DNA of 64,000 bases from Streptococcus sp. Marseille-P6264 (GTDB lineage Bacteria; Bacillota; Bacilli; Lactobacillales; Streptococcaceae): contig NZ_CABPTO010000001.1 of the NCBI RefSeq assembly GCF_902460355.1, forward strand, positions 186,001 through 250,000. Direction: 5' to 3'. This document shows, in pieces, positions 25,842-34,356 of this stretch; position 1 is the first letter of the stretch, and each line of letters starts with the position of its first letter. The translations under genes were made by a program, and so were the position numbers. Below the pieces are notes generated by a model that saw only the letters and a list, made by a program, of their open reading frames with translations, did no database searches and was not told the DNA's origin.

Positions 25842-26582
25842 ATGCATGTAGAATTTTTAAGTCATTGGAGCGGTCATTTGAACCGTGAAATGTATGTCAA
25901 TCGTTACGGTCATGCTGGAATTCCAGTGGTAGTATTTGCCTCGTCAGGCGGTTCTCACAATGAATATGCTGACTTCGGCATGATTGAAGCCTGCTCTTGG
26001 TTTATCGAGACAGGGAAGGTGCAATTTTTCACCTTGAGCAGCGTAGATAGTGAAAGCTGGCTGGCAGACTGGAAACATCCCCATGACCGTGCTGAGATGC
26101 ACCGTGCTTATGAGCGTTATGTTATTGAAGAAGCAATTCCCTTTATCAAACACAAGACAGGCTGGTTTGACCCAATGATGACGACAGGCTGCTCTATGGG
26201 GGCTTATCATGCTGTCAATTTCTTCCTCCAGCATCCAGATGTTTTCAATAAAGTGATTGCCCTTAGTGGTGTCTATGACGCTCGCTTTTTTGTCGGTGAC
26301 AATTTGAACGACGAGGCCATTTATCAAAACTCACCAGCTGACTATATCTGGAACCAAAATGATGGCTGGTTTATTGACCGCTATCGACAGGCTGACATTA
26401 TTGTTTGTACCGGTTTGGGCGACTGGGAGCAGGATGGTCTTCCTTCATTCTATACACTGAAAGAAGCCTGCGAGCACAAAAATATTCCAGCCTGGTTTGC
26501 TGAATGGGGCCATGATGTGTCCCATGATTGGATTTGGTGGCGCAAGCAGATGCCTTATTTCTTGAGCCAGTTAAATCTTTAA
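25842..26582 (+). CDS. Esterase family protein (alpha/beta hydrolase), second of pair
   Basis: 246 residues, a different but related hydrolase. Nucleophile in 'TGCSMGAYHA' (Ser near 124), Asp and His in the tail ('WGHDVSHDW'). Has the 'VVVFASSGGSHNEYADFGM' loop near the N-terminus. The start ATG 25842 has AAAAGGAG; an in-frame upstream GTG at 25809 has none. Function unknown; the pairing of two esterases with an ATP-grasp ligase suggests a small-molecule or peptide conjugate pathway. Confidence 0.85.
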   Translation: MHVEFLSHWSGHLNREMYVNRYGHAGIPVVVFASSGGSHNEYADFGMIEACSWFIETGKVQFFTLSSVDSESWLADWKHPHDRAEMHRAYERYVIEEAIPFIKHKTGWFDPMMTTGCSMGAYHAVNFFLQHPDVFNKVIALSGVYDARFFVGDNLNDEAIYQNSPADYIWNQNDGWFIDRYRQADIIVCTGLGDWEQDGLPSFYTLKEACEHKNIPAWFAEWGHDVSHDWIWWRKQMPYFLSQLNL

Positions 26583-26609
26583 AATGTTAAGTAGAAAGGA
26601 AGTCTTACT

Positions 26610-27776
26610 ATGAATTATATTGTTATTTCACCTTATTATCCAGAAAATTTCCAGCAGTTTACGATTGAGCTGGCTAACAAAGGTATTACGGTGCTTGGTA
26701 TCGGACAGGAGCCTTATGAACAGTTAGGACCAGGTCTCCAGAACGCTTTGACAGAGTATTTCCGTGTTGACAATTTGGAAAATCTGGACGAAGTTAAACG
26801 TGCGGTAGCCTTCCTTTTCTACAAACATGGACCGATTGACCGCATTGAATCCCATAATGAATACTGGCTGGAGCAAGATGCCCAGTTGCGGGAACAATTT
26901 AACGTTTTTGGAGCTAAGCCAGATGACCTGAAAAAGACCAAATTCAAGTCTGAAATGAAGAAACTCTTCAAGAAAGCTGGTGTGCCAGTCGTTCCAGGTC
27001 AGGTTGTCAGAAAACTATCGGATGTGGATCAGGCTGTCAAAAAAATCGGCCTTCCTCTGATTGCCAAGCCAGATAATGGAGTGGGAGCAGCAGCCACGTT
27101 TAAGATTGAGACAGCTGCGGATGTCGAGCATTTTAAGTCTGAATGGGATCAGGAGACTGTCTATTTCTTTGAAAAATTTGTGACTTCTAGCGAGATCTGT
27201 ACGTTTGATGGCCTGATTGATTCCGAGGGGAATATTGTCTTTTCAACAACTTTTGACTACGCCTACACACCGCTTGACCTCATGCTTTATAAAATGGATA
27301 ATTCTTACTATGTCCTCAAGGAGATGGATCCAAAACTTCGTGCTTATGGGGAAGCTATCGTTCAAGCATTTGGCATGAAAGAGCGCTTTTTCCATATCGA
27401 ATTTTTCCGTAAAGACGATGATTACATAGCTATCGAATACAATAACCGTCCAGCAGGTGGTTTCACCATCGATGTTTATAATTACGCTCACTCAATCGAT
27501 CTCTATCGTGGATACGCGAATATTGTTGCGGGGGAACCTTTCCCCGAATCAGACATGGAGCCATTATTCTGCTTGGCAACATCTCGTCGCGCAAGCTCAC
27601 ATTATGCCTATTCAGAGGCGGAGTTGTTAGAAAAGTATCGGGATAACTTTAAAGTCAAAAAAGATATGCCAGCGGCCTTCGCAGAGTTGCAAGGTGATTA
27701 CCTCTACATGCTGACCACTCCAAGTCGGGAGCAGATGGAAGAGATGATTGCGGACTTTGGAAAGAAAGCAGAATAA
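26610..27776 (+). CDS. ATP-grasp domain ligase
   Basis: 388 residues. ATP-grasp fold as in carbamoyl-phosphate synthase or D-Ala-D-Ala ligase relatives: the N-terminal pre-domain, then 'PLIAKPDNGVGAAATFKI' (lysine and glycine-rich loop, about residues 150-167) and 'HIEFFRKDDDYIAIEYNNRPAGGFTID' (metal-binding Glu/Asn, about 262-288). It should form an amide or thioester bond at the cost of ATP. Third gene of the esterase operon; substrate unknown. AAAGGAAG upstream. Confidence 0.85.
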   Translation: MNYIVISPYYPENFQQFTIELANKGITVLGIGQEPYEQLGPGLQNALTEYFRVDNLENLDEVKRAVAFLFYKHGPIDRIESHNEYWLEQDAQLREQFNVFGAKPDDLKKTKFKSEMKKLFKKAGVPVVPGQVVRKLSDVDQAVKKIGLPLIAKPDNGVGAAATFKIETAADVEHFKSEWDQETVYFFEKFVTSSEICTFDGLIDSEGNIVFSTTFDYAYTPLDLMLYKMDNSYYVLKEMDPKLRAYGEAIVQAFGMKERFFHIEFFRKDDDYIAIEYNNRPAGGFTIDVYNYAHSIDLYRGYANIVAGEPFPESDMEPLFCLATSRRASSHYAYSEAELLEKYRDNFKVKKDMPAAFAELQGDYLYMLTTPSREQMEEMIADFGKKAE

Positions 27777-27933
27777 TTTTTTATAGCAAATAGTTCTCTT
27801 ACAGCGGTGAACATCCAGTCAGCATATATAATAGTGTTGCGGAAATAGAATGAGAATCTAGTTTTGAATCTATTGAACCATTCAAAAAAATCTAAGAATG
27901 ATAGTTTGTGAAATATTTATTTTTGTTTTATCA

Positions 27934-27968
27934 ATCAGCGTATCTATGCGATATGCTGATTTTTCTTT
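27934..27968 (+). terminator. Terminator upstream of the pdh promoter
   Basis: ATCAGCGTATC (27934-27944) pairs with GATATGCTGAT (27950-27960), one G-U, then TTTTCTTT. The stretch 27777-27933 between the ATP-grasp gene and this hairpin holds a TATAAT at 27827 without a good -35 and no coding frame; a small RNA is possible but not shown. Confidence 0.75.
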
Positions 27969-27991
27969 GTGAAAAAATTTGAGCAAAAACT

Positions 27992-28020
27992 TTGACAGTG
28001 CTTACAATATTCGTTAGAAT
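27992..28020 (+). promoter_or_regulatory. Promoter of the pyruvate dehydrogenase operon
   Basis: TTGACA at 27992-27997, 17-base spacer, TAGAAT at 28015-28020. Confidence 0.8.
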
Positions 28021-28026
28021 AGAAGG

Positions 28027-28173
28027 GAAATAAATAATTCTTATACCCTGTATCATTCGGAATTATAGGACAATTCGAGCGCGTGGGATATTCATGAAAG
28101 CTCAGTGCGACTTGGTCAGCTCCCAACAATTGTCTTAGTTCACGATTGAACAGCGTTTTAGAAAGGCAAAGAA
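28027..28173 (+). other. Folded 5' leader of the pdh operon
   Basis: About 150 bases between promoter and first ATG, without a coding frame. ATAATTC (28034-28040) pairs with GAATTAT (28060-28066). A long-range helix has GACAATT (28069-28075) with AATTGTC (28128-28134), and inside it TGGGA (28084-28088) with TCCCA (28121-28125) and GCT with AGC. Could be a regulatory leader; no known riboswitch class is recognised. Confidence 0.45.
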
Positions 28174-29142
28174 ATGGCAACTTTAGATAAATCTCTCTTA
28201 TTAGAGATGTTCCGTAAGATGGAAGAGATCCGTCGCATGGACTTGAAAATTGCGCAACTTGTAAAAAAAGGAAAAGTTCCAGGCATGACTCACTTTTCAG
28301 TTGGTGAGGAAGCAGCAAACGTTGGTGCAATGTTAGCTTTGAATCCGGATGATTTAATCACTTCTAATCACCGTGGACACGGCCAAGCCATTGCCAAAGG
28401 CATTGACCTGAATGGTATGATGGCTGAAATCCTTGGTAAGTATAATGGTACTTGTAAAGGAAAAGGCGGCTCTATGCATATTGCCGATCTGGATGCTGGA
28501 AACCTTGGTGCCAATGGTATTGTAGGAGGCGGTATGGGAATCGCTGTCGGAGCAGCTCTGACCCAGCAAATGAAAAAGACAGGCAAGATTGTTGTCTGCT
28601 TCTTTGGTGACGGTGCGACCAACGAAGGTGTTTTCCATGAAGCAGTCAACATGGCTTCCATCTGGAATCTACCAGTTATTTTCTACTGTATCAATAACGG
28701 CTACGGTATTTCTGCTGACATCAAGAAAATGACCAATGTTGACCATATTCATCAGCGCAGCGCAGCTTATGGTATTCCAGGCATGTTCATCGAAGACGGA
28801 AATAATGTTCTCGATGTCTATGAAGGCTTCCAAAAGGCTGTCGAGCATGTTCGCAGTGGTAAGGGACCAGTTCTGATCGAAAGTGTAACCTATCGCTGGT
28901 TGGGACATTCATCTTCTGACCCTGGTAAATACCGTACTCGTGAAGAAGTTGACGAATGGAAGAAGAAAGATCCAATCGAAAATCTTCGTAAATACCTGCT
29001 GGAAAACAAGATTGCAAGCGAGGAAGAGCTAGAAGCTATCCAAGCTAGTGTCAAAGAGGCAGTAGAAGCATCTGTCAAGTTTGCAGAAGAAAGCCCATTC
29101 CCGCCGCTTGAATCTGCCTTTGAAGATATTTACGCAGACTAA
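28174..29142 (+). CDS. pdhA: Pyruvate dehydrogenase E1 component, alpha subunit
   Basis: With E1 beta it decarboxylates pyruvate on thiamine diphosphate and passes the acetyl group to lipoate. 322 residues. The TPP motif starts with 'GDGATNEG' and ends with 'YCINNGYG' (about residues 150-176); 'GGSMHIADLDAGNLGANGIVGGG' is the usual substrate-loop region, and the phospho-loop-like 'TYRWLGHSSSDPGKYR' is near the end. First gene of the operon pdhA-pdhB-pdhC-pdhD-lplA. The acetoin-dehydrogenase family is a close relative, but the lplA gene and operon order favour pyruvate. Confidence 0.9.
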   Translation: MATLDKSLLLEMFRKMEEIRRMDLKIAQLVKKGKVPGMTHFSVGEEAANVGAMLALNPDDLITSNHRGHGQAIAKGIDLNGMMAEILGKYNGTCKGKGGSMHIADLDAGNLGANGIVGGGMGIAVGAALTQQMKKTGKIVVCFFGDGATNEGVFHEAVNMASIWNLPVIFYCINNGYGISADIKKMTNVDHIHQRSAAYGIPGMFIEDGNNVLDVYEGFQKAVEHVRSGKGPVLIESVTYRWLGHSSSDPGKYRTREEVDEWKKKDPIENLRKYLLENKIASEEELEAIQASVKEAVEASVKFAEESPFPPLESAFEDIYAD

Positions 29143-29160
29143 AGAGAGGAGAAAAAGAAA

Positions 29161-30153
29161 ATGGAAACTAAAACTATGTCTTTTCGTGACACCATTATCC
29201 TCGCTATGTCTGAGGAAATGCGTCGCGATGAAAATGTACTCTTGATGGGAGAAGATGTCGGAGTCTTCGGTGGAGATTTCGGAACATCTGTTGGTATGCT
29301 GGAAGAATTTGGACCTGAGCGTGTACGTGACTGTCCGATTTCAGAAGCAGCGATTTCTGGAGCGGCAGCAGGAGCAGCTATGACAGGACTCCGTCCCATC
29401 GTGGATATGACCTTCATGGACTTTGCTGTGATTGCCATGGATAATATCGTCAACCAAGCGGCTAAAACACGTTATATGTTTGGTGGTAAAGGACAAGTTC
29501 CGATGACCATTCGCTGTGCAGCTGGTAATGGAGTGGGTTCCGCAGCGCAGCACTCACAATCTCTAGAGTCTTGGTTTACGCATATCCCTGGACTTAAGGT
29601 TGTGGCACCAGGTACACCTGCGGATATGAAAGGACTGCTCAAGTCTTCTATCCGCGATAACAACCCAGTCATCATTCTTGAGTACAAGTCAGAATTTAAC
29701 CAAAAAGGGGAGGTGCCGGTTGATCCGGACTACACGATTCCGCTTGGCGTTGGCGAAATCAAAAAAGAAGGTACTGATGTAACAGTTGTTACCTACGGAA
29801 AAATGCTGCGCCGTGTCATGCAGGCGGCTGAAGAATTGGCAGAAGAAGGTATCTCTGTAGAAGTCGTTGACCCACGTACATTGGTGCCGCTTGATAAGGA
29901 TATTATCATCAATTCTGTTAAGAAGACTGGTAAGGTTGTTCTGGTAAATGATGCCCACAAAACTAGCGGTTTTATTGGTGAAATTTCAGCGATTATTGCT
30001 GAATCTGAAGCATTTGACTATCTAGATGCACCAATCCGCCGTTGTGCAGGTGAAGATGTGCCAATGCCTTATGCACAAAACTTGGAAAACGCGATGATTC
30101 CGACTGTTGAAAGCATCAAAGACGCTATTCGGAAGACATATCATAAAGAATAA
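29161..30153 (+). CDS. pdhB: Pyruvate dehydrogenase E1 component, beta subunit
   Basis: 330 residues, transketolase-like. Contains 'LLMGEDVGVFGGDFGTSVGML' near the N-terminus with the Glu that activates thiamine, 'MTIRCAAGNGVGSAAQHSQSLE' (about residue 120) and the C-terminal transketolase domain ending in 'EVVDPRTLVPLD'. Starts 18 bases after pdhA with AGAGAGGAG. Co-assembles with PdhA as an alpha2beta2 tetramer. Confidence 0.93.
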   Translation: METKTMSFRDTIILAMSEEMRRDENVLLMGEDVGVFGGDFGTSVGMLEEFGPERVRDCPISEAAISGAAAGAAMTGLRPIVDMTFMDFAVIAMDNIVNQAAKTRYMFGGKGQVPMTIRCAAGNGVGSAAQHSQSLESWFTHIPGLKVVAPGTPADMKGLLKSSIRDNNPVIILEYKSEFNQKGEVPVDPDYTIPLGVGEIKKEGTDVTVVTYGKMLRRVMQAAEELAEEGISVEVVDPRTLVPLDKDIIINSVKKTGKVVLVNDAHKTSGFIGEISAIIAESEAFDYLDAPIRRCAGEDVPMPYAQNLENAMIPTVESIKDAIRKTYHKE

Positions 30154-30181
30154 GGTATAATAAAGAAAAGGCTTTCTCATG

Positions 30182-30217
30182 GATTAGATTACATAGATTA
30201 TTTTATGTAATCTAATC
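30182..30217 (+). repeat. Perfect 14-bp inverted repeat between pdhB and pdhC
   Basis: GATTAGATTACATA (30182-30195) and TATGTAATCTAATC (30204-30217) with an 8-base loop. No T-run follows, so it is not a normal terminator. It stands in a 220-base gap in the middle of the operon, with a TATAAT at 30155; the rest of the gap has no gene. Possible mRNA processing or stability hairpin, or an operator. Confidence 0.75.
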
Positions 30218-30373
30218 TTGTGTAGAGGGTCAAAGATGTTAAAACTTTCGTGATGGCTGATAGTCGTTACAAATAGCATTAAAATAACTTGTAGGGTTAC
30301 GACTGGAAGGAATTGAAACTATTTTTTCTTTGCAGTCAGTGCCCTTAGTATCATAATTAGAATTGGAGAGGTC

Positions 30374-31417
30374 ATGGCTGATGATAAGCTAAGAGCGACT
30401 CCTGCTGCTAGAAAGTTAGCGGATGATTTGGGAATCAACCTCTATGATGTTTCTGGCTCAGGCGCAAACGGTCGTGTCCACAAAGAAGACGTGGAAATTT
30501 ATAAAGATACAAATGTGGTGCGGATTTCGCCACTGGCAAAACGAATTGCCCAAGAACATAATATCGCTTGGCAAGAAATTCAAGGAACTGGCCATCGTGG
30601 CAAGATTATGAAAAAAGATGTCCTTGCCTTTCTGCCTGAAAATATTGAGTCGGATACGATTAAGTCTCCTGCTCAAATCGAGAAAGTGGAAGAAGTTCCA
30701 GACAACATCACTCCTTACGGTGAAATTGAGCGTATTCCAATGACGCCAATGCGGAAGGTTATCGCACAACGGATGGTTGAATCTTACCTAACTGCGCCAA
30801 CCTTTACCCTCAACTATGATGTTGACATGACAGAAATGTTGGCTCTGCGTAAAAAAGTTCTAGAGCCAATCCTAGAAGCAACTGGCAAGAAAGTAACTGT
30901 GACAGACCTGCTTTCGCTTGCTGTTGTCAAGACATTGATGAAGCACCCTTATCTCAACGCTTCATTGACGGACGAAGGTAAGACGATCATCACTCACAAT
31001 TATGTGAATTTGGCTATGGCAGTCGGTATGGACAATGGCCTGATGACACCAGTCGTCTACAACGCAGAAAAAATGAGCTTGTCAGAGTTAGTTGTCGCCT
31101 TTAAAGACGTTATCGGACGTACTTTGGATGGTAAGTTGGCACCGAGCGAACTGCAAAACTCAACCTTCACGATTAGTAACTTGGGAATGTTTGGTGTACA
31201 GTCTTTTGGACCAATCATCAACCAACCAAACTCTGCTATCTTGGGTGTCAGCTCAACAGTTGAAAAACCTGTCGTTGTGAATGGAGAAATCGTTATCCGT
31301 CCAATTATGAGCTTGGGCTTGACCATTGACCACCGTGTAGTTGATGGAATGGCAGGAGCTAAGTTCATGAAGGACTTGAAGGCTCTGATTGAAGACCCAA
31401 TTTCAATGTTGGTATAA
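30374..31417 (+). CDS. pdhC: Pyruvate dehydrogenase E2 component without lipoyl domain
   Basis: Dihydrolipoamide acetyltransferase core, moves the acetyl group to CoA. 347 residues. There is no N-terminal lipoyl domain. Instead it starts directly with a peripheral-subunit-binding domain ('RATPAARKLADDLGINL', residues 7-45), then a second similar one ('RISPLAKRIAQEHNIAW', about 51-90), then the catalytic domain with 'DHRVVDG' (His and Asp of the active site) near residue 320. The lipoyl domain of this complex is on E3 instead. Known for streptococci. Confidence 0.92.
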   Translation: MADDKLRATPAARKLADDLGINLYDVSGSGANGRVHKEDVEIYKDTNVVRISPLAKRIAQEHNIAWQEIQGTGHRGKIMKKDVLAFLPENIESDTIKSPAQIEKVEEVPDNITPYGEIERIPMTPMRKVIAQRMVESYLTAPTFTLNYDVDMTEMLALRKKVLEPILEATGKKVTVTDLLSLAVVKTLMKHPYLNASLTDEGKTIITHNYVNLAMAVGMDNGLMTPVVYNAEKMSLSELVVAFKDVIGRTLDGKLAPSELQNSTFTISNLGMFGVQSFGPIINQPNSAILGVSSTVEKPVVVNGEIVIRPIMSLGLTIDHRVVDGMAGAKFMKDLKALIEDPISMLV

Positions 31418-31489
31418 GATTTTCTTTGCTAGTCTGAAAAGCAAAGAAGCGCTCAGCAAATGAAGAACTAATTAGAAAAGGAAATAAAA

Positions 31490-33193
31490 ATGGCTTTAGA
31501 AGTAATTATGCCAAAAGCCGGCGTGGATATGACCGAAGGACAAATTGTTCAATGGAATAAAAAAGTCGGCGAATTTGTCAAAGAAGGGGAAATCCTTTTG
31601 GAAATCATGACTGACAAGGTCAGCATGGAATTGGAAGCAGAAGAAGATGGCTACTTGATTGCCATTCTCAAGGGTGATGGCGAAACTGTCCCTGTAACGG
31701 AAGTTATCGGTTACCTTGGTGAAGAAGGCGAAAATATCCCAACAGCAGGAGCAGCAGCGCCAGCAGCTAGCCCTGCACCTGCAGCAAGTGCATCAAATGA
31801 TGATGGTAAGAGCGATGACGCTTACGATATCGTTGTTATCGGCGGTGGTCCTGCTGGATACGTAGCTGCCATCAAAGCGGCTCAACTTGGTGGCAAGATT
31901 GCCTTGGTTGAAAAGTCTGAACTCGGCGGAACTTGCTTGAACCGTGGCTGTATCCCAACTAAGACTTATCTCCACAATGCTGAAATTATCGAAAACATCG
32001 GTCATGCAGCAAATCGTGGTATTGTCATTGAAAATCCAAACTTTACAGTTGATATGGACAATCTCCTAGCAACCAAGTCTAAAGTTGTCAATACCTTGGT
32101 GGGTGGTGTTGCTGGCCTTCTCCGCAGCTATGGCGTAGATGTTCATAAGGGTATTGGTACCATTACTAAAGACAAGAATGTTTTGGTTAATGGTTCAGAA
32201 TTGCTTGAAACCAAGAAGATCATCCTTGCTGGTGGTTCAAAAGTCAGCAAGATTAACGTTCCTGGTATGGAATCATCTCTTGTTATGACCAGTGATGATA
32301 TTCTGGAAATGAACGAAGTGCCAGAAAGCCTCGTGATCATCGGTGGTGGAGTTGTTGGTATTGAGCTTGGTCAAGCCTTCATGACCTTTGGTTCAAAAGT
32401 TACGGTTGTTGAAATGATGGATCGTATCGTTCCAGCCATGGATGCGGAAGTTTCTAAGAACCTTCGTCTCATCTTGGAGCGCAAGGGTATGACAATTCTG
32501 ACTGAAACTAAGTTGGAAGAAATCATCGAAGAAAACGGCAAACTTCGTATCAAGGTTGAAGGAAAAGAAGATATCCTCGCAGATAAAGCTCTGCTTTCTA
32601 TCGGACGTGTGCCAGATCTAGAGGGTATTGGCGATGTCGAGTTCGAATTGGATCGTGGCCGTATCAAGGTCAACGAGTACATGGAAACTTCTGTTCCAGG
32701 TATTTACGCACCGGGCGATATCAACGGTACCAAGATGTTGGCCCACGCAGCCTTCCGTATGGGTGAAGTTGCTGCTGAAAATGCCCTTAAAGGAAACCAT
32801 GTTGTAGCGAAACTTAACTTGACTCCTGCAGCCATTTACACTCTTCCTGAAGTAGCAGCAGTTGGTTTAACAGAAGAGCAAGCTCGTGAGAAATACGATG
32901 TTGCTATCGGTAAATTCAACTTTGCGGCTAACGGACGTGCCATTGCTTCTGATGCGGCCCAAGGATTCGTTAAAGTCATCGCTGATAAGAAATACGGAGA
33001 AATCCTCGGTGTTCACATCATTGGTCCTGCAGCTGCAGAATTGATCAACGAAGCATCAAGTATCATCGAAATGGAAATCACTGTTGAAGAAATGCTCAAG
33101 ACCATCCACGGACACCCAACATACTCTGAAGTTATGTACGAAGCATTTGCAGATGTTCTAGGAATGGCCATCCATTCACCTAAGAAAAAATAA
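31490..33193 (+). CDS. pdhD: Dihydrolipoamide dehydrogenase (E3) with N-terminal lipoyl domain
   Basis: Re-oxidises dihydrolipoamide with NAD+. 567 residues. Residues 1-80 are a lipoyl domain with the modified lysine in 'IMTDKVSMELEAE' (Lys about 43), then an Ala/Pro-rich linker (about 82-100), then the flavoprotein: 'DIVVIGGGPAGYVAAIKAAQLGG', redox 'GGTCLNRGCIPTK', NAD motif 'VIIGGGVVGIELGQ' and the C-terminal His-Pro-x-x-Ser-Glu of 'HGHPTYSEVMYEA'. The lipoyl domain is needed since E2 lacks it. Confidence 0.96.
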   Translation: MALEVIMPKAGVDMTEGQIVQWNKKVGEFVKEGEILLEIMTDKVSMELEAEEDGYLIAILKGDGETVPVTEVIGYLGEEGENIPTAGAAAPAASPAPAASASNDDGKSDDAYDIVVIGGGPAGYVAAIKAAQLGGKIALVEKSELGGTCLNRGCIPTKTYLHNAEIIENIGHAANRGIVIENPNFTVDMDNLLATKSKVVNTLVGGVAGLLRSYGVDVHKGIGTITKDKNVLVNGSELLETKKIILAGGSKVSKINVPGMESSLVMTSDDILEMNEVPESLVIIGGGVVGIELGQAFMTFGSKVTVVEMMDRIVPAMDAEVSKNLRLILERKGMTILTETKLEEIIEENGKLRIKVEGKEDILADKALLSIGRVPDLEGIGDVEFELDRGRIKVNEYMETSVPGIYAPGDINGTKMLAHAAFRMGEVAAENALKGNHVVAKLNLTPAAIYTLPEVAAVGLTEEQAREKYDVAIGKFNFAANGRAIASDAAQGFVKVIADKKYGEILGVHIIGPAAAELINEASSIIEMEITVEEMLKTIHGHPTYSEVMYEAFADVLGMAIHSPKKK

Positions 33194-33207
33194 AGGATGT
33201 CTCGTCA

Positions 33208-34197
33208 ATGAAATATATCATTAACAATAGCAATGATACTGCCTTTAATATCGCTCTCGAGGAGTATGCTTTTAAGCATCTCCTTGATGAGGATCAAATT
33301 TTCCTGCTCTGGATCAATAAGCCATCAATTATTGTCGGGCGCCATCAAAACACCATCCAAGAAATCAACCGCGACTATGTACGGGAACATGGTATCGAAG
33401 TTGTGCGCCGCATTAGCGGTGGTGGAGCTGTCTACCACGATCTTAACAACCTCAACTACACGATTATTTCCAAAGAAGATGAGAATAAAGCCTTTGACTT
33501 CAAGAGCTTCTCAACGCCAGTAATCAATACCTTGGCTCAACTTGGTGTAAAGGCTGAATTCACTGGGCGGAATGACTTGGAAATTGATGGCAAGAAATTC
33601 TGTGGCAATGCCCAAGCCTACATTAATGGCCGTATCATGCACCATGGCTGTCTGCTATTTGATGTGGATTTGTCAGTCTTGGCCAATGCTCTTAAGGTTT
33701 CTAAGGATAAGTTTGAATCCAAGGGAGTTCAATCTGTCCGTGCTCGTGTGACCAATATTGTGGACGAGCTACCAGAGAAAATCACTGTTGAAGAGTTTAA
33801 AGATCTTCTCCTGGCTTATATGAAAAAAGAATACCCTGAGATGACAGAATACGTCTTCTCAGAAGAAGAATTAGCTGAAATCAATCGTATCAAGGATACT
33901 AAATTTGGTACTTGGGACTGGAATTACGGTAAATCACCTGAGTTTAACGTCCGTCGTGGAACAAAATTCCCTAGTGGTAAGGTCGAAGTTTTTGCCAATG
34001 TTATCGAGTCTAAAATCCAAGACATCAAGATTTATGGTGACTTCTTTGGTATCGAAGACGTCGCAGCAGTAGAAGATGTCCTTCGCGGTGTTCGCTATGA
34101 ACGTGAGGATGTCCTCAAAGCACTGGAAACAATAGATATTACCCGCTATTTTGCTGGTATCAGTCGTGAAGAAATCGCTGAAGCAGTAGTAGGATAA
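33208..34197 (+). CDS. lplA: Lipoate--protein ligase A
   Basis: Attaches scavenged lipoate to the lipoyl domain of PdhD. 329 residues. 'RRISGGGAVYHDLNNLNYTII' (about 70-91) is the lipoyl-AMP site, and 'GRNDLEIDGKKFCGNAQ' includes the key lysine. The C-terminal domain of the large LplA type follows. Last gene of the pdh operon, 14 bases after pdhD, which makes functional sense as the sole substrate is encoded just upstream. A terminator follows. Confidence 0.95.
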   Translation: MKYIINNSNDTAFNIALEEYAFKHLLDEDQIFLLWINKPSIIVGRHQNTIQEINRDYVREHGIEVVRRISGGGAVYHDLNNLNYTIISKEDENKAFDFKSFSTPVINTLAQLGVKAEFTGRNDLEIDGKKFCGNAQAYINGRIMHHGCLLFDVDLSVLANALKVSKDKFESKGVQSVRARVTNIVDELPEKITVEEFKDLLLAYMKKEYPEMTEYVFSEEELAEINRIKDTKFGTWDWNYGKSPEFNVRRGTKFPSGKVEVFANVIESKIQDIKIYGDFFGIEDVAAVEDVLRGVRYEREDVLKALETIDITRYFAGISREEIAEAVVG

Positions 34198-34205
34198 AAA
34201 CATGA

Positions 34206-34233
34206 GAGATTCGCTTTTGCGGATCTCTTTTTT
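34206..34233 (+). terminator. Terminator after lplA
   Basis: GAGATTCGC and GCGGATCTC pair with one G-U, then T6. Confidence 0.8.
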
Positions 34234-34356
34234 GGACTCAGTTTTACCTATAAATAGTTTCTAATATATTACTTTTATGGTATTATATAGATGGATAAAG
34301 TCGTTTGAAAAACTAGAAGTATCTCTCTTCAATCTCTCTTTAGAAAGTGTGAGCTT

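Noticed and set aside
27827-27967. Possible small RNA between the ATP-grasp gene and the pdh promoter
   Set aside because: TATAAT at 27827 has no -35 at proper distance; only the terminator is supported.
27966-27990. Rex-like half site TTTGTGAA upstream of the pdh promoter
   Set aside because: The second half does not match TTCACAA; too poor for a call.
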